A stretch of 7,372 bases of DNA from JBOFLG01 sp051657745 (GTDB taxonomy: Bacteria > Actinomycetota > Actinomycetes > Actinomycetales > Dermatophilaceae). The stretch is taken from contig JBOFLG010000175.1 in the NCBI GenBank assembly GCA_051657745.1, positions 1 through 7,372 of the forward strand. The letters run 5' to 3'. The translations under genes were made by a program, and so were the position numbers. Below the pieces are notes generated by a model. It saw only the letters and a program-made list of their open reading frames with translations. It had not been told where the DNA came from and did no database searches. Positions within the stretch are counted from its first letter, which is position 1; each line of letters starts with the position of its first letter. Shown in pieces: positions 1 to 5,818 of the stretch.

Positions 1-1172
1 CGCCCCAGGGCCACCCGTGCCGCGCCGGTCAGGGTGGCGATGTCGACAATGGCATCGGGGTCGAGCGCGGCGTCCGCGTAGGCGAGCGCGTCGGCGAGCA
101 CAATCCGGCCCTCCGCGTCGGTGTTACCGATCTCGACAGTGCGCCCGCCCCACTGGCGGATGACGTCGCCCGGCCGGTAGGCGGAACCCGACACGGCATT
201 CTCGGCGAGCGCAAGCAGCCCGGTGACCCGCACCCGAACGTCGAGTTCGTGGCATGCGGCAAGGACCGCGAGCACCACCGCCGCGCCGGACATGTCGGTC
301 TTCATCCCGACCATGTGCTCGACCGGCTTGACCTGAAGCCCGCCGGTGTCGAACGTGACCCCTTTGCCCACGAGCACGATCCGCGGCGTGCCCGCGACAG
401 CGCCGGCAGGCTCGTAGTCGAGGCGGACCAGCCGTGGCGGTGCGGCGGAGCCACCCCCGACCGCGAGCAGCCCGCCAAAGCCGTCGCGGCGCAACGCCGG
501 CACATCCCACACCGTCGCCGACAGCCCGACCCGGCGGGCCACCGCCTGCGCCCGGCGGGCGACCCAGGCTGGGTTCTTGACGTTGGACGGCACCGCTGCG
601 AGGGCCCGGGCGCGCAACTGGGCGCGCGCCCGGGCCACCGCGTCGACAACGACCTGCTCGCGGTTCACCCCGCCGCCCCGCACCGCGCAGCGTGCTGCTG
701 GCGCTACGGGCGTGATCGGGCCAGCTGCGGTGAACCGCGGCGGCACCCCACCACCGAGGACGGCGCCCTCGACATAGGCGGTCAGCGCGTCATCCGCGAT
801 GTCCTGGCCGAGCGCGTGCACGACGGCACCGCGACCCCGGGTGGCTCGGCCGGCCGCGGCCCCAGCCGACCGCCAGCCGTGGAGGTCTCCTGACCCCGCA
901 CCCACGACCACGACGCGGCGCACCGGCTGGCCGTCCGACATTGGCACGTCCGTCCACGAGCCAGCGGATGTCGACGGCTCGTGGGTGTCGAGCACGTCAA
1001 CCGACCCACCGATGGCGCCGAGCGCGCGGCGGGCTGCGCCATCCCCCACCGGTTCGTCGCCGACCGCGACCACGACCCCGTCCGGAGCCCGAACACCAGC
1101 GGGGGGCGCACCATCCGAGTCCGCAGACCATACGGCGACTGGTGGATCGAGGAGGACGTCGGAGCGCGGCAC
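1..1172 (-). CDS. pepA: Leucyl aminopeptidase, M17 family (C-terminus beyond window)
   Basis: Cytosolic di-metal exopeptidase that removes N-terminal residues from peptides in protein and peptide turnover. The window holds 390 residues. About 110 C-terminal residues should lie beyond the left edge, giving the usual total near 500. Residues 1-165 form the weakly conserved N-terminal domain. The catalytic domain opens with VPSNVKNPAW (194-203), then DGFGG and VGGGS. It contains VGKGVTFDTGG and MKTDMSGAA (268-299) and NTDAEGR (350-356). The metal-ligand and catalytic residues K270, D275, K282, D293, D352, E354 and R356 have exactly the spacing of bovine lens LAP K250, D255, K262, D273, D332, E334 and R336, so the active site looks intact. 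The GTG start is well fixed: an in-frame TAA lies at 1182-1184, overlapping an AAGGT Shine-Dalgarno, and this GTG is the first start after it. It is 84 nt downstream of the DUF3117 gene, with a hairpin between. Confidence 0.95.
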   Translation of the reverse strand, partial: MPRSDVLLDPPVAVWSADSDGAPPAGVRAPDGVVVAVGDEPVGDGAARRALGAIGGSVDVLDTHEPSTSAGSWTDVPMSDGQPVRRVVVVGAGSGDLHGWRSAGAAAGRATRGRGAVVHALGQDIADDALTAYVEGAVLGGGVPPRFTAAGPITPVAPAARCAVRGGGVNREQVVVDAVARARAQLRARALAAVPSNVKNPAWVARRAQAVARRVGLSATVWDVPALRRDGFGGLLAVGGGSAAPPRLVRLDYEPAGAVAGTPRIVLVGKGVTFDTGGLQVKPVEHMVGMKTDMSGAAVVLAVLAACHELDVRVRVTGLLALAENAVSGSAYRPGDVIRQWGGRTVEIGNTDAEGRIVLADALAYADAALDPDAIVDIATLTGAARVALG

Positions 1173-1178
1173 TAGGTG

Positions 1179-1183
1179 ACCTT
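1179..1183 (-). promoter_or_regulatory. Ribosome binding site of pepA
   Basis: AAGGT on the minus strand, 6 nt before the GTG at 1172. The in-frame stop TAA overlaps its first bases, so this site decides the start of the aminopeptidase. Confidence 0.6.
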
Positions 1184-1203
1184 AGCCGAGCGCCCAGACG
1201 CGG

Positions 1204-1236
1204 CGAGGCCCCCACCGCCACCGGTTCAGGGCCTCG
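1204..1236 (-). terminator. GC-rich hairpin between the DUF3117 gene and pepA, possible terminator
   Basis: An 8-bp perfect inverted repeat (CGAGGCCC at 1204-1211, GGGCCTCG at 1229-1236) encloses a 17-nt loop. The loop contains a second small stem, ACCG/CGGT. It lies 20 nt past the DUF3117 stop codon and 32 nt before the pepA start. No T-tract follows on the minus strand. It would therefore be an actinomycete-style hairpin without a U-run, an attenuating or RNA-stabilising structure, or chance pairing in GC-rich DNA. Confidence 0.35.
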
Positions 1237-1256
1237 TCGGGCATTCGGCTGCTAGG

Positions 1257-1430
1257 TCAGTTCAGGCCCTCACAGTTGTCGATGGCGTCGCCGAGCGCGC
1301 GGACCTCGTCGGGAGTCATCTCGACGACGAGCCGCCCGCCACCCTCGAGGGGCATGCGCAGCACAATGCCGCGACCTTCCTTGGTGACCTCGAGTGGGCC
1401 GTCGCCCGTTCTCGGCTTCATCGCCGCCAT
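1257..1430 (-). CDS. DUF3117 family small protein (57 aa)
   Basis: Complete small gene of 57 residues, recognised from family-wide features: the start MAAMKPRTGDGPLE, a central GRGIV, the glycine-rich EGGGRLVVE and the run TPDE.RALGD. Members are nearly all 50-60 residues and almost confined to Actinobacteria. The M. tuberculosis member is Rv1211, which I recall being reported as calmodulin-like. The acidic TPDEVRALGDAID segment (39-51) is the only part that could suggest this, and I see no full EF-hand loop. The molecular function is not settled. The ATG start has a strong AAGGGA Shine-Dalgarno 5 nt upstream. The protein ends in EGLN followed by TGA. The gene sits alone between two gaps, with its own likely promoter upstream, so it is probably expressed separately from the glycosyltransferase operon. 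Confidence 0.93.
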   Translation of the reverse strand: MAAMKPRTGDGPLEVTKEGRGIVLRMPLEGGGRLVVEMTPDEVRALGDAIDNCEGLN

Positions 1431-1435
1431 AGTGA

Positions 1436-1441
1436 TCCCTT
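1436..1441 (-). promoter_or_regulatory. Strong ribosome binding site of the DUF3117 gene
   Basis: AAGGGA on the minus strand, 5 nt before the ATG at 1430. It is among the best Shine-Dalgarno matches in the window and supports the start chosen for this small gene. Confidence 0.65.
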
Positions 1442-1448
1442 CATCGTC

Positions 1449-1497
1449 GCGGCTGCGGGGCTGCGCGCCGCGTGGTGCACCGGCGCTGGGCCGCCGG
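1449..1497 (-). other. Two GC hairpins in the leader of the DUF3117 gene
   Basis: In transcript order, a perfect 6-bp stem with a 6-nt loop (1480-1497, CCGGCG/CGCCGG) comes first. A 5-bp stem GCGGC/GCCGC (1449-1471) follows and ends just before the Shine-Dalgarno. If the proposed promoter is right, both lie in a leader of about 70 nt. Short stems are frequent in DNA this GC-rich, so a regulatory role is only a suggestion. Confidence 0.25.
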
Positions 1498-1508
1498 GTC
1501 TGCCGGAG

Positions 1509-1537
1509 ATTATCCCGCAGCGGCGACCCGATGACGA
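1509..1537 (-). promoter_or_regulatory. Putative sigma-70-type promoter for the DUF3117 gene
   Basis: On the minus strand, TCGTCA (1532-1537, 4 of 6 matches to TTGACA) is followed after exactly 17 nt by GATAAT (1509-1514, 5 of 6 matches to TATAAT). Transcription would begin near 1502, giving a leader of about 72 nt before the ATG at 1430. The AT-rich -10 stands out in otherwise GC-rich sequence and lies in the largest intergenic gap of the window (159 nt). Confidence 0.45.
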
Positions 1538-1589
1538 AATCAGCGACACCGTCGGGCGCCGGCTGCGCATCGGCTTCGAGGAGCGGGCC

Positions 1590-2912
1590 TCACGGTGGCT
1601 GGTCACCCCAGGGCACCCGAGTCAGAAACGACGCACTGTAGACCAGGACCGCACCGCCGAGAACCACCACCACAAACGCCACCCGACGCGGCCAGTGCGG
1701 TGCGATTGACCGCCCGCTCGCCGTCCGCATTGCCACTGACGACAGCAGTGCGGCGATGGGGAAATCCAGGAGGAGGAAGCGCCACATCGAGGTGATCGGC
1801 CGCACCACCGCGACCAGGTAGAGCGGGTAGGCCAGAGCCCAGGCGCGGGCCTCCACACTGATCCACCGCCCGTGCCGGCCCAGCACCAGCGCGATGTAGG
1901 TCGCCACCAGAGCCACCAGCACCACAACGCCACCGACCCCCTTGGACACCCAGGCCCATTCGAGCCACTGCACGAAGGGGCCAGCCTCGGGCCGTTGCCC
2001 CCACGCTGACTGCACGTCGACGAAGGCCGTGGGCCGCCCGGTTGCCACGCCGGCCACCGTGGGCCAGGCCACCGTCGCCGCGGCAACCGCTGCCAGGAGG
2101 ATCGCGATCCGCCATCGCTCGCCGGCGAGGAACCGGCCGCCGTAGCCCCGCTCATCCCGCCAGCGCGCGACAAGGTGGATGACGACGGCGACCCCGAGAG
2201 CGGGCGCCACCCCGCGCGTGAAACCCAGTGCGAGCGCCAGTCCGGCCACCGCGACGTAGCGCCGACGGATCAGGAGCAACACCGAACCGGCCACCAGCAC
2301 CGCGCCCAACGCCTCGGTGTATGGCATACCGAGGATCGGCGTCGCCGGGTAGAGGCACCACAGTCCGGCCGCCACGATGGCCAGCCGCTCGCGCTCGGGC
2401 TGCCGCTCGGCATGCTCCGTGGTGCGGAGCACGGCCCAGATCAGCAGAGTCGCGACCGCGCCCAGCACGACGTTGAGCATGATCGCCGCGGAGGTGAACG
2501 ACACCCCCGTCACCATCAGCGCCCGAACCAGGAGCGGATACAGCGGGTAGAACGCCCACTCGCTGTAGGCGAAACGTCCGTTCTCCGGGTCCCGCGCGAG
2601 GTCCGGCGGGTAGCCGTCCTCAGCGATCCGCCGGTACCACGCGCCATCCCACAACTCGGGCATGTCGCTGAGCTCAGGGTCAAGATTCCCGACCCCGGAC
2701 GGGTTCTGGAAGCTGGTGGCCGCGAGCCAGACCGCGAACAACGACCACAGGCGCGACGCCACGTAGACGAGCAGCAGCGTCCAGACCGGATGCCGCAGGG
2801 CCAGCGCGGCGAGCGCTCGCCGACCCGCACGGCTCAGCAGCGACGGACGCACCGCAATCGGCTCTCGTGACACCTCGTCCACGCGCATCTGTTCGAGGGC
2901 CTCAGTCGCCAT
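1590..2912 (-). CDS. PIG-V-type GT-C mannosyltransferase-like membrane protein
   Basis: Polytopic membrane protein of 440 residues resembling the bacterial branch of PIG-V mannosyltransferases (GT-C fold). These use polyprenyl-phosphate sugars on the outer face of the membrane. After a short basic cytoplasmic N-terminus, the first membrane helix is about 43-65. The first outer loop carries the family signature WDGAWYRRIAEDGYP (88-102), whose aspartate is the expected catalytic or metal-binding acid. AFYPLYP (120-126) and PYTE (197-200) follow, then further helices and a late RF pair (378-379). Roughly ten hydrophobic segments are visible. ATG 2912 is chosen because it overlaps the end of the preceding gene by 11 nt, which implies translational coupling. 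ATG 2888 is an alternative, and a start at 2948 would intrude 47 nt into the neighbour. The acceptor and the exact sugar cannot be read from sequence. Lipoglycan or protein O-mannosylation are both possible. Confidence 0.85.
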   Translation of the reverse strand: MATEALEQMRVDEVSREPIAVRPSLLSRAGRRALAALALRHPVWTLLLVYVASRLWSLFAVWLAATSFQNPSGVGNLDPELSDMPELWDGAWYRRIAEDGYPPDLARDPENGRFAYSEWAFYPLYPLLVRALMVTGVSFTSAAIMLNVVLGAVATLLIWAVLRTTEHAERQPERERLAIVAAGLWCLYPATPILGMPYTEALGAVLVAGSVLLLIRRRYVAVAGLALALGFTRGVAPALGVAVVIHLVARWRDERGYGGRFLAGERWRIAILLAAVAAATVAWPTVAGVATGRPTAFVDVQSAWGQRPEAGPFVQWLEWAWVSKGVGGVVVLVALVATYIALVLGRHGRWISVEARAWALAYPLYLVAVVRPITSMWRFLLLDFPIAALLSSVAMRTASGRSIAPHWPRRVAFVVVVLGGAVLVYSASFLTRVPWGDQPP

Positions 2913-4899
2913 CGGTGATGCCCCGCACGTCCCAGACGTACACGCCACCGGTGCGGGTCGGTGCGCCGAAGACCGCGGTGAGCGACACCCGCATCGACTC
3001 GGCCGCCGGCCGGCCTTCGGGGAGCACGATCGCGTCGACCCGGCCGGCCCGCAGGTCGGTCTCGAACTGGGCGACCTGCGCGGCGTCGGCCGGCACCGGG
3101 ACGTCGTCGTTCGCGGCCTGCGAGATCCACTGGGTCAGCAGGGTCGGCGTGGCGCCGTACTGGCCAAGCCGCTCGGGTTCGGGGCCGGGGCCGACGAAGT
3201 AGCCGGCGACGACCGGGAACCCCCAGCGGGCCGCGGCCTGCCACTCCAGCGCGCGGGTGTCGGCAACCCACGGCGGTGGCGCAGCCAGCACCGACCCGCC
3301 GTCGTCGACCCAGTTCTTCCACTCGTCGCCGGTGAAGAACGCCGGAAGCGGGTCGCGCGGCTCGGCGATCAGCGGGGTGGGCGCCATGGGTGCGAGTGCG
3401 ACGAGCGCGGCTGCACTCCCGGCGGCCAGCGCCACCATCCGGCGACTCGTGCCACGGCGCACCGCCCGCCGCAGCACCTCGACACCAAGGGTGAGCAACG
3501 CGGCCAGAGCAGGGATCGCCACCAGCGTCAGCCGACCCGGAAGCACGTCCTGGATCACCGGGAGCTTCTCGACCACCGCCCACGGACCCGGAATGCCAGT
3601 GGCCGCGCCGTGCACCACGACCTCTTCACCGAGCGAAAGCCAACAGGTGACCGCGACCACCACCGCGAGCGTCCGCGCAACGGCACTGCGCCACAACACT
3701 CCGGCGGTGGCAATGGCCGCGAGCCACAGCGGGACACCGAAGAACGAGTTCTCCTCGGTGCGGTTGATCGAGAGCGCGGCCGAGGCCCACGGGTCGGCAC
3801 CGACCGAGCGGGTCGCCCGGCCCCACAACTGGGCCAGGTCGTTGCCGGCGGGCGGGTGGTAGATGCCGGAGTAACTCTGCGGACCGGCGAACTGCCACCA
3901 CAGCGGTACCGCCACGATCGCGAGCGTCACCCCGGCCGCGACGCCCAACCCGGGGAGGACTCGGCGCAGGTCGACCCGCCGCTGCACCAGCAGAGCGATC
4001 CCGCCGATCGCGAGCCCGATCGCGGTGAGCAGCAGCACCTCCTCGCCGATGAACACCTGGGCCGCGGCCATCAGGCCCAGCACCACGCCATCGCGCCGGG
4101 TGCGCCCATCCCGGGCCAGCCGCAGGACGCGGTCGACGATCAGCGGCACCAGAAACTGGGCGACGAAGTTCAGGTGCCCGTTGCCGTGCGACACCATGCC
4201 GGGCGCGAAGCCGGCGAGCAGCCCGCCGAAAAAGGCCGCCACCGGGTGCACCGGGAGGTACCGCCGGAACACCCAATACCAGCCGGACGCGGTGAGCGCG
4301 AACCCGAGCAGCAGCACGACAACAAAGGTCCAGCCCGGGCCAGCGAGCACGGTCAGCGCGCCGAGCGGGAGACCGAGCCCAATCACTGCGGCGTTGGCCA
4401 TGAGATTCACGCCGTCGGGGTAGTTCTGCAAGTCGCTGAACAGCGGGTTGGAGAAGGTGGCAAGGTTGTGTGCGGACGCCCCGAGGTACCACTCGAACGC
4501 TTGATGGTCACGCACCCCCTGCGACAGGTAGAGACCATCGACATCGACCAACAGGGCGCTCATCAGGTAGCCAGCAAGAAGCAGGTACACCGCCACCACG
4601 CTCACCTCGATGCGACGCAGGGGCGCCGGTACACCGGTGAGCGGGTCGGGGCGGGATGGAGGAGCGGGGCTGTCCTGGCGGCCGAGCACGGGCATGTCCT
4701 CGCGGTTGGATGGAGTGGCTGCGGTTGGCGGGGCGGACCGCCCTGGTTCGAGGCCGGATGTCGGCGGCGGCTCGCCATGGTAGGCCGCGATCTGCGCGTC
4801 GAGCTCGACGATCCGGGCCTGAAGACGGCCGACCACGTCATCGACCTGGGCTGGCCGGTAGCCGCGGATGGCCCGTGGATGTGGCTGTTCGGTACTCAC
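2902..4899 (-). CDS. GT-C-type glycosyltransferase-like membrane protein with N-terminal DivIVA-like motif
   Basis: Protein of 665 residues. Residues 12-40 form a short DivIVA-like element, RGYRPAQVDD followed by an amphipathic, coiled-coil-like stretch. A Pro/Ser-rich linker of about 55 residues leads to the membrane domain. Roughly 10-12 hydrophobic segments lie between 97 and 505, followed by a soluble C-terminal domain (about 510-665). The first outer loop has GVRDHQAFEWYL (128-139), a histidine at 144, and NYPDGVNLMAN (159-169). This acidic/aromatic loop followed by P.GVNL.N is typical of actinobacterial GT-C-like membrane proteins. D131 is the best candidate for the catalytic acid. The family assignment comes from pattern alone, and the substrate is unknown. 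GTG 4899 is chosen because its GTGA overlaps the stop of the upstream gene by 4 nt and the DivIVA-like motif starts soon after. The same frame stays open to 5283, but that stretch overlaps the SRPBCC gene and has arginine-rich shadow composition. Confidence 0.8.
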   Translation of the reverse strand: MSTEQPHPRAIRGYRPAQVDDVVGRLQARIVELDAQIAAYHGEPPPTSGLEPGRSAPPTAATPSNREDMPVLGRQDSPAPPSRPDPLTGVPAPLRRIEVSVVAVYLLLAGYLMSALLVDVDGLYLSQGVRDHQAFEWYLGASAHNLATFSNPLFSDLQNYPDGVNLMANAAVIGLGLPLGALTVLAGPGWTFVVVLLLGFALTASGWYWVFRRYLPVHPVAAFFGGLLAGFAPGMVSHGNGHLNFVAQFLVPLIVDRVLRLARDGRTRRDGVVLGLMAAAQVFIGEEVLLLTAIGLAIGGIALLVQRRVDLRRVLPGLGVAAGVTLAIVAVPLWWQFAGPQSYSGIYHPPAGNDLAQLWGRATRSVGADPWASAALSINRTEENSFFGVPLWLAAIATAGVLWRSAVARTLAVVVAVTCWLSLGEEVVVHGAATGIPGPWAVVEKLPVIQDVLPGRLTLVAIPALAALLTLGVEVLRRAVRRGTSRRMVALAAGSAAALVALAPMAPTPLIAEPRDPLPAFFTGDEWKNWVDDGGSVLAAPPPWVADTRALEWQAAARWGFPVVAGYFVGPGPEPERLGQYGATPTLLTQWISQAANDDVPVPADAAQVAQFETDLRAGRVDAIVLPEGRPAAESMRVSLTAVFGAPTRTGGVYVWDVRGITDGD

Positions 4900-5330
4900 G
4901 ACCCGGTCTGTCCCGCGGCACGGAGAAGGCCATCGACGACCCGGCCGAAAAGCACCGCACCGAGCCGGTCGCCGAGCGGCCGGGTCGCCCACCGCAGACC
5001 CGGCAGCCACAGCTCCTCGCGCCAGGTCACTCGCGACCCCTCGCCATCCGCCGGTTCGACAGTGATCTCGGCCCAGCCGCGCACCGGTCGCCCGGTCTTG
5101 ACCAGCCGGAGTCGACGCCCAGGATCGAGCACCGTGACGAGCATGGTGTCGGCCACCGCGAGCGGCCCACATCGGGTCACTGCGGCCACCTCCGCGCCCA
5201 GGCGCAGACCCGACGGCGGCATCTGCACCGACGTCAGCGGCACGTGACGAGTGTGCTCGGCGAGGTCGGTCATTGTCGCCCACGCAACGACCGGGGCGAG
5301 GCGAGTAGTGCGGATGACGGTGAACGCCAC
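4896..5330 (-). CDS. SRPBCC (START/Bet v1-like) family protein
   Basis: Soluble protein of 144 residues, the usual size for a one-domain SRPBCC/polyketide-cyclase-like protein with a hydrophobic ligand cavity. The pattern fits the fold: a first strand TVIRTTRLAPVVAWATMTD running into the short helices, middle strands with MLVTVLDPGRRLRLVKTG and GWAEITVEPADGEGSRVTWREELWL, and a long C-terminal helix (about 119-140). No catalytic residues can be named, and the ligand is unknown. The GTG start at 5330 has a GGGAG Shine-Dalgarno 8 nt upstream and lies 1 nt after the stop of the DivIVA-like gene. The stop overlaps the glycosyltransferase start as GTGA. The frame stays open upstream to 5771, but that part translates the repeat tract of the neighbour into Arg/Met-rich text and is not credible. 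This tight placement suggests a lipid- or polyprenyl-related helper role, which is inference only. Confidence 0.75.
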   Translation of the reverse strand: MAFTVIRTTRLAPVVAWATMTDLAEHTRHVPLTSVQMPPSGLRLGAEVAAVTRCGPLAVADTMLVTVLDPGRRLRLVKTGRPVRGWAEITVEPADGEGSRVTWREELWLPGLRWATRPLGDRLGAVLFGRVVDGLLRAAGQTGS

Positions 5331-5331
5331 G

Positions 5332-5790
5332 TCACGCGCTCCCGGTGCGAGCCGCATTCGACCCAGCCGCATTCGACCCCACGCTGTTCGATCCAGCCGC
5401 ATTCGACCCAGCCGCATTCGACCCCGCGGTGTTCGACCCAGCGGTGCTCGACCCAGCGGTGCTCGACCCCGCCGCATTCGACCCAGCGGCATCCACTGCC
5501 TGGTGGTCGGGTTGCTCGGCCTGAAGCCGCGCGAGCTCGAGCTCGCGATCGGCAAGGGTGGCGCGCAGCACGTCGAGGCGCGCATCAACGTCGTACGGAC
5601 GGTAGCCGCGTGGCGCGGTATCGAAGCGCACCGCGTCGACATCGTCGGCAGTGGGAACCGCGGGAAGCCCGTGGTCCGGGGTGCTGCGGGTGGCCTCGGC
5701 GAGCGGGTCGGCGCGCACGCGGCCGGTCGACACGGCGGCAACCGTGGCGGCCACAGCCACCACGACGACACCGATAAGCAAGGAGAGCAC
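5332..5790 (-). CDS. Small membrane-anchored DivIVA-like protein with a GSNAA-repeat tail
   Basis: Protein of 152 residues. One N-terminal hydrophobic helix (1-20, rich in Val, Ala and Leu) is followed by a polar linker. A DivIVA-like motif comes next, VRFDTAPRGYRPYDVDARLDV with a helical heptad-like continuation (54-92). The tail (103-147) has nine 5-residue units of the GSNAA/GSSTA type. Small actinobacterial membrane proteins with RGY..VD motifs occur in the same gene neighbourhood (compare Rv1209 of M. tuberculosis), and DivIVA/Wag31 proteins mark poles and septa. GTG 5790 is preferred because the helix then starts at once and positive charges lie only after it, which keeps the DivIVA-like part in the cytoplasm. 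GTG 5835 (167 residues, overlapping the LOG gene by 17 nt) is the alternative. Neither start has a convincing Shine-Dalgarno. The repeat tail is low-complexity and probably disordered. Confidence 0.75.
   Translation of the reverse strand: MLSLLIGVVVVAVAATVAAVSTGRVRADPLAEATRSTPDHGLPAVPTADDVDAVRFDTAPRGYRPYDVDARLDVLRATLADRELELARLQAEQPDHQAVDAAGSNAAGSSTAGSSTAGSNTAGSNAAGSNAAGSNSVGSNAAGSNAARTGSA
5339..5343 (-). promoter_or_regulatory. Ribosome binding site of the SRPBCC gene
   Basis: GGGAG on the minus strand, 8 nt before the GTG at 5330. It lies inside the last codons of the DivIVA-like gene, so translation of the two genes is probably coupled. It fixes the SRPBCC start against the longer open frame. 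Confidence 0.5.
5350..5484 (-). repeat. Nine-copy 15-bp in-frame tandem repeat
   Basis: Nine contiguous 15-bp units, consensus GGGTCGAATGCGGCT on the minus strand. Each encodes GSNAA or a variant (GSSTA, GSNTA, GSNSV). The unit length is a multiple of three, so copy-number changes would keep the reading frame. Units differ at a few positions, mostly changing residues 3-5 while G and S stay constant. It forms the C-terminal tail of the DivIVA-like protein. Confidence 0.93.
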
Positions 5791-5818
5791 GTGCTGATGG
5801 TACGAGGCCCGGGCCGGC

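Noticed and set aside
249..893. Plus-strand open frame of 214 codons
   Set aside because: Antisense to pepA, whose catalytic motifs are unmistakable in this interval. The composition is Arg/His/Pro-rich.
1257..1430. EF-hand calcium-binding loop in the DUF3117 protein
   Set aside because: The family has been called calmodulin-like, but I find no 12-residue D-x-D-x-D/N-G...E loop in these 57 residues, so I do not annotate one.
1418..1606. Minus-strand open frame of 62 codons covering the gap before the DUF3117 gene
   Set aside because: It overlaps the DUF3117 start in another frame, runs across the likely promoter and Shine-Dalgarno, and has Arg/Ser/Pro shadow composition.
2175..2870. Plus-strand open frame of 231 codons
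   Set aside because: Antisense to the PIG-V-type gene. The hydrophilic Arg/Gln/His-rich translation has no recognisable motif.
3610..5247. A 545-codon open frame on the plus strand
   Set aside because: It lies antisense to the glycosyltransferase, SRPBCC gene and their overlap. Its translation is rich in His, Arg, Gln and Pro without any domain pattern, as expected of a shadow frame in very GC-rich DNA.
4900..5283. N-terminal extension of the glycosyltransferase frame
   Set aside because: It overlaps the SRPBCC gene and has low-complexity Arg/Gly/Ala composition. The GTGA overlap at 4896-4899 gives a natural start.
5350..5484. CRISPR array or origin iterons as an explanation of the short repeats
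   Set aside because: The units are contiguous with no spacers, exactly 15 bp, and lie in frame inside a coding region, so a protein repeat explains them fully.
5331..5771. N-terminal extension of the SRPBCC frame through the repeat tract
   Set aside because: It would read the 15-bp repeats as Arg/Met/Gly-rich text and overlap the whole DivIVA-like gene. The GTG at 5330 has a Shine-Dalgarno and a 1-nt gap.
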